This document shows positions 1 through 7,240 of a stretch of 64,000 nt of DNA, piece by piece (position 1 is the first letter of the stretch; each line of letters starts with the position of its first letter). Where the stretch lies: positions 1,860,001-1,924,000 of the forward strand of contig NZ_CP133888.1 in the NCBI RefSeq assembly GCF_041228405.1, given 5' to 3'. A model generated the notes under the pieces. The model was not told the DNA's origin and made no database searches. It saw nothing but the letters and a program-made list of their open reading frames with translations. This DNA is from Salinilacustrithrix flava. Lineage in GTDB: Bacteria > Actinomycetota > Acidimicrobiia > Acidimicrobiales > Salinilacustritrichaceae. A program made the translations under genes and the position numbers.

Positions 1-1
1 C

Positions 2-751
2 GAGACGTTCAAGCGCAACTTCGGCATCGAGCTGATCCACGTCCGGGCCGCCGACCGCTTCTTCGACAAGCTCGCCGGCGTCACCGACCCCGAGGACAAG
101 CGCAAGGCCATCGGCGAGCTGTTCATCCGCATCTTCGAGGACGCCAAGGGCGGGATCACCGACGCCGACTTCCTCGTCCAGGGCACGCTCTACCCCGACG
201 TCATCGAGTCCGGCGGCGGCGCCAAGGCCGCCACCATCAAGAGCCACCACAACGTCGGTGGCCTGCCCGAGGACATGGACTTCGACCTGGTCGAGCCGCT
301 GCGGGACCTGTTCAAGGACGAGGTCCGTCGGGTGGGCGAGGAGCTCGGCCTGCCCGAGGAGATCGTCTGGCGCCAGCCGTTCCCCGGGCCGGGCCTGGGC
401 GTGCGCATCATCGGCGAGGTCACGCCGGACAAGGTCGCGCTGCTGCAGGAGGCCGACGCCATCGTGCGGGTCGAGCTGCACAAGGCGGGGATGGACCGGG
501 AGATCTGGCAGGCCTTCGCCGTGCTGCCCGACATCAAGGCGGTCGGCGTGATGGGCGACGAGCGCACCTACGGGTACCCCTGCATCATCCGCGCCGTCAC
601 CTCCGACGACGCGATGACCGCCGATTGGGCCCGCCTGCCCTACGACCTGCTCGAGAAGATGTCGAGCCGGATCATCAACGAGGTGCCCGGCATCAACCGG
701 GTCGCCTACGACATCACCTCGAAGCCGCCCGGCACCATCGAGTGGGAGTAG
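2..751 (+). CDS. guaA: GMP synthase (glutamine-hydrolysing), C-terminal part
   Basis: Last step of GMP synthesis: XMP is adenylylated and aminated with ammonia from glutamine. The window begins inside the gene, so the glutamine-amidotransferase domain and the PP-loop start are missing. What remains (249 codons) is the end of the ATP pyrophosphatase domain, with the KSHHNVGGLPEDM segment, and the dimerisation domain with RQPFPGPGLGVR. It ends in the family-typical SKPPGTIEWE. The reading frame is open from base 2. Nothing is unusual. The downstream gene has its own promoter. Confidence 0.97.
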   Translation, partial: ETFKRNFGIELIHVRAADRFFDKLAGVTDPEDKRKAIGELFIRIFEDAKGGITDADFLVQGTLYPDVIESGGGAKAATIKSHHNVGGLPEDMDFDLVEPLRDLFKDEVRRVGEELGLPEEIVWRQPFPGPGLGVRIIGEVTPDKVALLQEADAIVRVELHKAGMDREIWQAFAVLPDIKAVGVMGDERTYGYPCIIRAVTSDDAMTADWARLPYDLLEKMSSRIINEVPGINRVAYDITSKPPGTIEWE

Positions 752-776
752 CGGCGCACTTCGTCCCAATTGGGTG

Positions 777-806
777 TTGGTGCGCAGAAGGTGGAGATCG
801 TAGGGT
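777..806 (+). promoter_or_regulatory. Predicted sigma-70-type promoter of the LPXTG protein gene
   Basis: TTGGTG (777-782), 18 bases, then TAGGGT (801-806). Transcription would start near 813, leaving an untranslated leader of about 70 bases before the GGAGG ribosome-binding site. Seen in sequence only. Confidence 0.45.
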
Positions 807-885
807 GTCGACCGTCCAGGCAGGTTGACAGCGCGAGCGCGGCGAAGTGTCCCTCGCACGGCGGACCCCTTCTCCGGAGGAACAC

Positions 886-1935
886 ATGACCCACACATCT
901 CCCGAACAACGGCGCACCGCGGTCGTCGCCACGCTGCTCGGTGCCCTCGCACTGGTCGTCGCGACCGCCACGCCGGCGGCTGCGGACACCATCGGCGCCG
1001 GTGAGGCATCCGCCTTCGGCGGCACCATCAGCGCCGGCGGCCAGGAGGTGGCCCCTCCCACGCCGACCGCCAGCGCCACGCTGCCCGGCGACGCGTCGGA
1101 CACCACCGTCGACATCCCGGCCGAGCCCGTTGCCGTGTCCGGCACCCTGAACGCCGACGCGGCCGTGCACGCCGCCTCCGACCTCGACTCGGCCCTCGAC
1201 GTGGCCACCCAGGAGGTCGCCGGCCCGTACAACGCGGTGGCCACCGGCTCCATCGAGGAGGCCGACGTGCTCATCGACGCCGTCGGCGAGGGCGTGTCGC
1301 TGTTGAGCGCGGATGCCATCCGCGCCGAGGCCGTGGGCGTCTGCGTCGGTGGCGAGGTGCAGTACAGCGCCACCTCCGAGATCATCAACCTGGACGTCGG
1401 CGGCGAGGACATCCCGCTCAACGCGCCGCTCGAGCAGATCCTCGACGCCGTGGGCGACCTGCTCGAGCAGACCACCCTCGAGCAGGTGGTGGACATCGAG
1501 CGCAACGTGGTCACCGAGCTCGAGGACGGCATCGCCGTCGACGCCCTGGTCGTGACCGTGCTCGCCGTGGCCGGTGACCCCGTGGCCGAGGTGCGCCTGG
1601 GCCACGCCGAGGTCAGCGGCCTCGCCTGCGGCGCCGCCCCCCAGTGCTCCGACGGCGTCGACAACGACGACCCCGAGGACGAGCTGGCCGACGCCGACGA
1701 CCCCGGCTGCCACACCGACGGTGACGCCGGCAACCCCGACAGCTACGACCCCACGAGCGACAGCGAGCTGGACGGGCCGACCACCGACGACGACGGCGCG
1801 ACGCCGACCACCACGCCCGCGGTCCAGGCCCAGCTGCCCTCCACCGGTGGGGACGCGGCCAGCACGGCCGGCCTCGCCGGCGCCATGGCCGCCGCCGCCC
1901 TCGGCGTCGTGGCCCTGCGCCGTCGCCTGGGCTGA
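886..1935 (+). CDS. Secreted LPXTG-type surface protein
   Basis: 349 residues. I chose ATG 886 because GGAGG (876-880) sits five bases upstream. An in-frame GTG at 847 lacks such a site. Residues 1-33 form a signal peptide ending in ATPAAA. The middle is acidic and Ala/Val-rich and resembles actinobacterial 'choice-of-anchor' surface proteins. Around residues 250-290 is a Cys/Asp-rich stretch (CSDGVDND...DDPGC) of the kind found in calcium-binding extracellular repeats. The C-terminus has a proline/threonine linker, LPSTGG, a hydrophobic segment and RRRLG, i.e. a complete sortase signal. A sortase should link it to the cell wall, but none is encoded in this window. Its function is unknown. 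Confidence 0.8.
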   Translation: MTHTSPEQRRTAVVATLLGALALVVATATPAAADTIGAGEASAFGGTISAGGQEVAPPTPTASATLPGDASDTTVDIPAEPVAVSGTLNADAAVHAASDLDSALDVATQEVAGPYNAVATGSIEEADVLIDAVGEGVSLLSADAIRAEAVGVCVGGEVQYSATSEIINLDVGGEDIPLNAPLEQILDAVGDLLEQTTLEQVVDIERNVVTELEDGIAVDALVVTVLAVAGDPVAEVRLGHAEVSGLACGAAPQCSDGVDNDDPEDELADADDPGCHTDGDAGNPDSYDPTSDSELDGPTTDDDGATPTTTPAVQAQLPSTGGDAASTAGLAGAMAAAALGVVALRRRLG

Positions 1936-1955
1936 CACCTCCGACGACGCAAGCA

Positions 1956-1986
1956 CGGGCGGTCCCTCCAGCGGAGGGGCCGCCCG
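1956..1986. terminator. Strong hairpin between convergent genes
   Basis: A 14-base stem with one G-T wobble and an AGC loop (GGGCGGTCCCTCC / GGAGGGGCCGCCC). It lies between the ends of the LPXTG gene and the tetR-like gene and probably terminates both. There is no T tract. Confidence 0.65.
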
Positions 1987-2000
1987 AGCCGCGTCCGGCC

Positions 2001-2603
2001 TCAGGTGGGGGCGAGCAGGGCCCGCACGCCCGAGGTCCACGCCCGGTCGACGAGCTGGCGGCTCCGCCCGTGGGTGCCGGTGAGCAGGTCCCAGGACTCG
2101 AAGGCGGAGAGGCAGTCGATCAGGGCCACCCGGTCGTCGACGTCGGCGCGGGCGAGGCCGTCGAGGTCGGGGGCGAAGTGGGTCCGGACCTGGGCTGCGA
2201 GGTCCCGCCGGGTCTCGGCCAGCACGGCGGCGAGCTTGGGCTGGTCCGCAGCCCGGATGCGCGCCATCCGGGCGATCGGCCCGATCGCCTCCCAGAGGTC
2301 CAGCCGGGCGGCGACGAGCGCGGCGATGCGGTCGTCGACGTCGCCATCGGGCACGGCCGGCACCTCGAAGAGGGGGGCGAAGCGCTCGAAGTAGCGGGCC
2401 ACGGTCTGCTGGAGCAGGTCGTCGAGGTTGTCGAAGTACCGGAAGACCGAGGACACCGAGACCTGGGCGCGGGACGCGACCTCGTCCACCGACGGCGGCA
2501 GGTGGCCGTCGCCCATGAGCTCGAACATCGCATCGATGACGGCGGCGCGGTTGCGCTCCCGTCGAGCGCGGCGCCCGTCGGCAACGACGGTCTGGTCGGT
2601 CAC
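2001..2603 (-). CDS. TetR-family transcriptional regulator
   Basis: 200 residues. The N-terminal helix-turn-helix domain (about residues 10-60) has the family pattern RRxRNRAAVIDAMFELM, then SVDEVASRAQVSVSSVFRYFDNLDDLL. The C-terminal ligand-binding part is not recognisable further. GTG 2603 is preferred over an in-frame GTG at 2612 because a TACCGT box (2611-2616, reverse strand) ends seven bases before 2603 and overlaps 2612. The gene is divergent from the sulfatase/dehalogenase operon, and an imperfect palindrome lies over that operon's -35 region. I infer that it represses the operon and responds to a substrate or intermediate. Confidence 0.9.
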   Translation of the reverse strand: MTDQTVVADGRRARRERNRAAVIDAMFELMGDGHLPPSVDEVASRAQVSVSSVFRYFDNLDDLLQQTVARYFERFAPLFEVPAVPDGDVDDRIAALVAARLDLWEAIGPIARMARIRAADQPKLAAVLAETRRDLAAQVRTHFAPDLDGLARADVDDRVALIDCLSAFESWDLLTGTHGRSRQLVDRAWTSGVRALLAPT

Positions 2604-2610
2604 GTCCTGC

Positions 2611-2616
2611 ACGGTA
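2611..2616 (-). promoter_or_regulatory. -10 box of the tetR-like gene (leaderless)
   Basis: TACCGT on the reverse strand, seven bases from GTG 2603. This matches the TANNNT-6/9-RTG arrangement seen throughout the window. Confidence 0.5.
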
Positions 2617-2656
2617 GCCCCGGCCCGGATCCTGGGAGGACGACTCGCAGAATGTA

Positions 2657-2675
2657 TTGACAGTCCGACTCTCAG
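2657..2675. promoter_or_regulatory. Candidate TetR operator overlapping a -35 box
   Basis: TTGACAGTCCGACTCTCAG is an imperfect palindrome: nine-base arms around C2666, seven of nine pairs matching. Its first six bases, TTGACA, are a perfect -35 hexamer for the rightward operon, so a bound repressor would block RNA polymerase. No convincing -10 follows. Binding by the neighbouring TetR protein is inferred from position. Confidence 0.5.
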
Positions 2676-2707
2676 GTGTTTCGATGGTCGGGAAGGGGAG
2701 GTCGGAC

Positions 2708-4969
2708 GTGCGCGCAGACGAGTTCCGGGGCCGCATCGGCGCCACGGTGGCGGAATCAGAGCCGTGGTTCGACGAACCGCCGCACCCGGGGGAGGGCGCG
2801 CCGAACGTCGTCGTGGTCCTCCTCGACGACACCGGATTCGCCCAGCTCGGGTGCTTCGGCTCCGAGATCGACACCCCGAACATCGACGCCCTCGCCGCCG
2901 ACGGTCTCCAGTTCACGAACTTCCACGTCACCCCGCTGTGCTCGCCGACCCGGGCATCGCTGCTGACCGGCCGGGCGCCGCACGCCGTCGGGATGCGCGC
3001 CGTGTCCAACTTCCGCACCGGCTTCCCCAACCAGCTGGGCCACATCTCCAACCACGCCAGCACCGTCGCCGAGGTGCTCCACGACCAGGGCTACGCGACC
3101 TTCTGCGTCGGCAAGTGGCACCTCGCGCCGATGGAGCAGTGCTCGGCCGCAGGGCCCTTCGACCAGTGGCCCCTGGCCCGGGGCTTCGACCGCTTCTACG
3201 GCTTCCTCGAGGGTGAGACCGACCAGTTCCACCCCGAGCTGGTCTCGGACAACCACCCGGTCGATCCGCCCGGCCGCCCCGAGGACGGCTACCACCTGTC
3301 CGAGGACCTGGTCGACCAGGCGCTGCGGATGATCGCCGACTCCACGGGCGTGCGTCCGGACCGGCCGTTCTTCACCTACCTCGCCTTCGGTGCCACGCAC
3401 GCGCCGCACCAGGCGCCGCCGGCCTACCTGGACAAGTACCGGGGTCGCTTCGACGAGGGCTGGGACGTGGTCCGTGAGCGATGGTTCCGACGCCAGCTGG
3501 AGCTCGGGGTGATCCCGCCCGACACCCGCCTGGCCCCGCGCAACCCCGGCGTCGAGCCGTGGGAGGAGCTGCCCGACGACCAGCGCCGCCTGGCCGCCCG
3601 GCTGCAGGAGGCCTTCGCCGCGTTCCTCGACCACACCGACGTCCAGATCGGCCGGCTCGTCGACGGCCTGCGACGGCTCGGCCAGCTGGAGGACACGATC
3701 CTCGTCGTGCTGGCCGACAACGGCGCGTCGCAGGAGGGCGGGCCCTACGGCGTGCTCCACGAGATGAAGTTCTTCAACGGCATCCTCGAGACGCCGGCCG
3801 AGGCGGTCGCTCGCATCGACGACATCGGCGGGCCCCGCAGCCACACCAACTACCCGTGGGGCTGGGCTCAGTGCGGCAACACCCCGTTCCGCTGGTACAA
3901 GCAGAACACCCACGAGGGCGGCGTCCACGTCCCGATGGTCGTGCACTGGCCCGGCGGCATCGACGCCGCCCAGCGGGGCACGAAGCGGGACCAGTTCGCC
4001 TTCGTGGCCGACATCGTCCCCACGCTCTACGACCTGCTGGACATCGAGCCGCCAGCGGTGCGCAACGGGCTCGAGCAGCTCCCGGTGACCGGGTCCTCCT
4101 TCGCCGCAGCGCTCCACGACCCGGCCGCCCCGACGACGAACCCGGTGCAGTACTTCGAGAACGCCGGCAGCCGGGCGATCATCGCCGACGGCTGGAAGGC
4201 GGTCACCAAGCACGCGGCCGGCGCCGACTACGACACCGAGCCCTGGGAGCTGCACCACCTGGCCGCGGATCCCTCCGAGACCGAGGACCTCGCCGAGCGC
4301 GAACCGGAGCGTCTGCAGGAGCTGATCCAGCTGTGGTGGGCCGAGGCCGAGCGCCACGGCGTCCTGCCCCTCGATGACCGCACCATCGAGCTGTTCGGCG
4401 CCCGCTTCCGGCCCCGCTCGCCGCACCCGCCGGACCGCCGCTACGTGTACCGGCCGCCGATGTCGCCCCTGCCGGGCCAGGCCGGTGCCGCCATCGGTGG
4501 CCGCAGCTTCGACCTGACGGCCGCGGTCACCCACGACCCGGACGCCGAGGGCGTGCTGTTCGCCACCGGGACCGAGAACGCCGGGCTGTCCCTCTTCGTG
4601 CAGGCCGGCCGTCTGGTCCTCGACTACAACGCGTTCGGTGACCGCACGATCGTCGAGTCCGACGCGGAGATCCCGGTGGGCGACGTCCACGTCGGGATCC
4701 GGCTCCGCCGCCTCGACGGCTTCGCGGGCACGGCGACGCTGACGGTCGCCGGTCGGGACGCCGGCCACGCGGACCTCTCGCTGTTCATGCGCATGATGTC
4801 CTCCATCGGGCCCAGCATCGGTGCGGACCACGGCTCCGCCGTGTCGGACCGCTACGTCGCGCCGTTCCCCTACGGCGGCACGCTCCACGAGATCGTCATC
4901 CAGGCCAGCCCCGACCGGTACGGCGACACGGCCGCCACCACCGCACGCGCTGAGATGTCCCGCCAGTAG
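2708..4969 (+). CDS. Type I sulfatase (arylsulfatase family)
   Basis: 753 residues. Hydrolyses a sulfate ester. GTG 2708 is chosen because GGGGAGG lies about six bases upstream. Start codons further upstream (TTG 2657, ATG 2684) fall inside the predicted promoter/operator. N-terminal metal-binding DD follows NVVVVLL (residues 33-41). Cys78 in CSPTRASLLTGR is the residue converted to formylglycine, so the enzyme needs a formylglycine-generating enzyme encoded elsewhere. GKWHL and LADNGAS are further family motifs. The last 150 or so residues look like a beta-sandwich tail. There is no signal peptide, so it is probably cytoplasmic. It is the first gene of the TetR-controlled operon, and its substrate cannot be told from sequence. 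Confidence 0.9.
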   Translation: MRADEFRGRIGATVAESEPWFDEPPHPGEGAPNVVVVLLDDTGFAQLGCFGSEIDTPNIDALAADGLQFTNFHVTPLCSPTRASLLTGRAPHAVGMRAVSNFRTGFPNQLGHISNHASTVAEVLHDQGYATFCVGKWHLAPMEQCSAAGPFDQWPLARGFDRFYGFLEGETDQFHPELVSDNHPVDPPGRPEDGYHLSEDLVDQALRMIADSTGVRPDRPFFTYLAFGATHAPHQAPPAYLDKYRGRFDEGWDVVRERWFRRQLELGVIPPDTRLAPRNPGVEPWEELPDDQRRLAARLQEAFAAFLDHTDVQIGRLVDGLRRLGQLEDTILVVLADNGASQEGGPYGVLHEMKFFNGILETPAEAVARIDDIGGPRSHTNYPWGWAQCGNTPFRWYKQNTHEGGVHVPMVVHWPGGIDAAQRGTKRDQFAFVADIVPTLYDLLDIEPPAVRNGLEQLPVTGSSFAAALHDPAAPTTNPVQYFENAGSRAIIADGWKAVTKHAAGADYDTEPWELHHLAADPSETEDLAEREPERLQELIQLWWAEAERHGVLPLDDRTIELFGARFRPRSPHPPDRRYVYRPPMSPLPGQAGAAIGGRSFDLTAAVTHDPDAEGVLFATGTENAGLSLFVQAGRLVLDYNAFGDRTIVESDAEIPVGDVHVGIRLRRLDGFAGTATLTVAGRDAGHADLSLFMRMMSSIGPSIGADHGSAVSDRYVAPFPYGGTLHEIVIQASPDRYGDTAATTARAEMSRQ

Positions 4970-4995
4970 CCGCAGACCCCCGAAGAAGGAACACC

Positions 4996-5907
4996 ATGCA
5001 GACCCTCCGCACCCCCGACGACGCCTTCGCCGACCTGCCCGACTTCCCGTTCGAGCCCCACTACGTGGAGGTCGACGACGGCGAGGGCGGCACCCTCCGG
5101 ATCCACCACCTGGACGAGGGGCCCGCCGACGCCGCGCCGGTGCTGCTCATGCACGGTGAGCCGACCTGGAGCTACCTCTACCGCCACGTCATCCCCGGCC
5201 TGGTCGACGCCGGCCACCGGGTGATCGCCCCGGACCTCGTCGGCATGGGCCGTAGCGACAAGCCGACCGAGCAGTCCGACCACACCTACGCCCGCCACGT
5301 CGAGTGGATGCGCCAGGCGCTGTTCGACCGCCTCGACCTGCGCGACATCACGTTCTTCGGGCAGGACTGGGGCTCGCTCGTGGGGCTGCGCCTCGTCGCG
5401 CTCGACCCCGATCGCTACGCCCGGGTCGCCATCGGCAACGGCGGCCTGCCCACCGGCCACGGCCCGGCCAGCGACGCGTTCCTCGCCTGGCAGAAGTTCT
5501 CCCAGGAGACCGAGCACTTCCCCGTCGGCGGGATCATCAACGGCGGCTGCACGTCCGACCTCGCTCCCGAGGTCATCGCCGCCTACGACGCCCCCTACCC
5601 CGACGACTCCTACAAGGCCGCGGTGCGGGTGTTCCCGAGCCTGGTTCCCACGAGCTCCGACGATCCGGCCACGCCGGACCAGGAGGCGGCCTGGCGGGTG
5701 CTCGAGCAGTTCGAGCGGCCCTTCCTGCTGTGCTTCAGCGACTCCGACCCGATCACCAAGGGCGGCGACGCACCGTTCCGGGCCAAGGTCCCCGGCGCCC
5801 AGGGCCAGGCCCACACGACGATCGAGGGTGGCGGGCACTTCCTGCAGGAGGATCGCGGACCCGAGCTCGCTCGCGTCCTCGCCGAGTTCATCCAGACCAC
5901 GTCGTGA
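4996..5907 (+). CDS. Haloalkane dehalogenase, DhlA-like (subfamily I)
   Basis: 303 residues. Alpha/beta-hydrolase that replaces a halogen on an alkyl carbon by hydroxyl. The cap-forming family motif HGEPTWSYLYR is at residues 53-63 and supplies the oxyanion hole. The nucleophile elbow is GQDWG with Asp124 and halide-binding Trp125. A second candidate halide-binding Trp is in FLAWQKF (Trp165). Catalytic acid and base follow in SDSDPI and GGGHFLQED. Length and the Asp124-Trp125 positions match what I recall of Xanthobacter DhlA, which makes dehalogenase more likely than epoxide hydrolase. GAAGGA precedes ATG 4996. The next gene overlaps by four bases. Confidence 0.88.
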   Translation: MQTLRTPDDAFADLPDFPFEPHYVEVDDGEGGTLRIHHLDEGPADAAPVLLMHGEPTWSYLYRHVIPGLVDAGHRVIAPDLVGMGRSDKPTEQSDHTYARHVEWMRQALFDRLDLRDITFFGQDWGSLVGLRLVALDPDRYARVAIGNGGLPTGHGPASDAFLAWQKFSQETEHFPVGGIINGGCTSDLAPEVIAAYDAPYPDDSYKAAVRVFPSLVPTSSDDPATPDQEAAWRVLEQFERPFLLCFSDSDPITKGGDAPFRAKVPGAQGQAHTTIEGGGHFLQEDRGPELARVLAEFIQTTS

Positions 5908-6788
5908 CCGCGGACGGCACCGACTGGCGGGCGCTCACCGCGGACGTCGCGCTTGCGTCGCACCGCCTCGTCGGCTGGATCTACTGGGACCCCACCGCGG
6001 TGGCGAACTACGCCGCACTCGGCGTCCCCGACGGCGCCGGCTACTACATCGCGACCCGCGCCGCGTCGATCGCCGCCGCAGGCGACCACGTGGTGACGGC
6101 GGTGTTCGGGTCGATCCACCCGGACTTCGTCTCCGTCTGCCTGGACCTGTGCCGCCGGCACACGACCTTCGAGGCCGCCGCCGAGGCGCGGGACGCCGCC
6201 GTCGAGCCCGGCCTGCGAGCGATCGCCCCCGACCTCTGCGACGGCCTGACCGAGCTGGGGCCGGACCTGTGGGCCGCCGCCGACGAGCTCGTGCTCACCG
6301 CTCGCCCGCTCTGCGCGTCGCTGCTGGACCGACGCCGGGAGGAGCAGCCGCTGCTGTCGGCCTGGCTCGCCGTGAACTGCATCCGCGAGTGGCGGGGCGA
6401 CACCCACTGGGCGATCCACGCCGCCGAGGGCATCGACGGCACCATGGCCGGGCTCCTCGACGGCGCCTGGCGCGGCCACGACGACGACTGGCTGCCTCGC
6501 TCCCGGGGTGCCGATGACGGCGCGCTCGCCGCCGCCCTGGCCCGGCTCGAGGCCCGGGGGCTCGCCAGCGACGGCCGGGTGGACGAGGCCGGCATCGCCT
6601 ACCGCCAGCAGCTCGAGGACCGCCTCGACGACCTCTGCGCGCCGAGCTGGCAGACCCTCGGCGAGGCGCGCACCCGCCGGCTCGTCCAGCTGGTCGAGCC
6701 TCACGGAACGGCCTTCGTCGAGCACATCGACCGGACCGCCGGCCCCCGGTGGATGCCGGCGGCGCGCGATCGGACCTCGCGGCCGTGA
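5904..6788 (+). CDS. SCO6745-family protein of unknown function
   Basis: 294 residues, starting at GTG 5904, which overlaps the previous stop (GTGA). The N-terminal region (VGWIYWDPTAVANYAALGV...GYYIATRAASI) and the later FGSIHPDFV segment match the actinobacterial SCO6745-like family, whose biochemical role I do not know. Mostly alpha-helical, with no signal peptide or membrane segment. Its place inside a translationally coupled sulfatase/dehalogenase operon suggests a role in the same substrate's metabolism. The SCO6745 assignment is from memory of family motifs. Confidence 0.75.
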   Translation: MTADGTDWRALTADVALASHRLVGWIYWDPTAVANYAALGVPDGAGYYIATRAASIAAAGDHVVTAVFGSIHPDFVSVCLDLCRRHTTFEAAAEARDAAVEPGLRAIAPDLCDGLTELGPDLWAAADELVLTARPLCASLLDRRREEQPLLSAWLAVNCIREWRGDTHWAIHAAEGIDGTMAGLLDGAWRGHDDDWLPRSRGADDGALAAALARLEARGLASDGRVDEAGIAYRQQLEDRLDDLCAPSWQTLGEARTRRLVQLVEPHGTAFVEHIDRTAGPRWMPAARDRTSRP

Positions 6789-7240
6789 GCGCAGAGGTGT
6801 CGCGCACCGCCGTCGTGGCCGCGCCGGCCGAGGATGTGTGGTCGGTCCTGGCTGACTTCGGCGACCTGGCCCGCTGGGTGCCCGAGGTCGACCACTCCTG
6901 CCTGCTCCGTGCCGGGTCCCCGGGGATCGGCACGACCCGGCGGGTGCAGGTCGGGCGCACGACCCTGCTGGAGGCGGTCCGCGCCTGGTCGCCGCCGGCG
7001 CACCTCGGCTACGACATCACCGGCCTGCCGCCGGCGCTGCGGGTGGTGCACAACGACTGGCACCTCCGCCCCGTGGAGGCGGGCACGGAGGTCACGATCA
7101 CCACCACCGTCGACGCCGGCCCGCGACCGCCCCAGCAGCTCGTCGCCCGCCTCGTCGCCCGCCGCATGGCCACCACCTCGGAGAAGATGCTCGCCGGCCT
7201 CGCTGCCGCCCTCACCACCGGAGACCGCACCCGTGCCTGA
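6785..7240 (+). CDS. SRPBCC (START-like) family protein
   Basis: 151 residues from GTG 6785 (GTGA overlap with the gene before). The polyketide-cyclase/START-like fold is seen in the opening SRTAVVAAPAEDVWSVLADF, followed by LARWVPEVD and the alternating strands leading to the C-terminal helix. Such proteins bind hydrophobic ligands in a cavity or act as small cyclases or aromatases. In this operon it may carry or process the ligand. It overlaps the next sulfatase gene by eight bases. Confidence 0.8.
   Translation: MSAEVSRTAVVAAPAEDVWSVLADFGDLARWVPEVDHSCLLRAGSPGIGTTRRVQVGRTTLLEAVRAWSPPAHLGYDITGLPPALRVVHNDWHLRPVEAGTEVTITTTVDAGPRPPQQLVARLVARRMATTSEKMLAGLAAALTTGDRTRA

Noticed and set aside
706..3063. 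785-codon open frame on the reverse strand across guaA end, the LPXTG gene and the tetR-like gene
   Set aside because: Composition is an Arg/Gly/Ala shadow of GC-rich codons with no domain. The real genes in other frames have clear families and starts.
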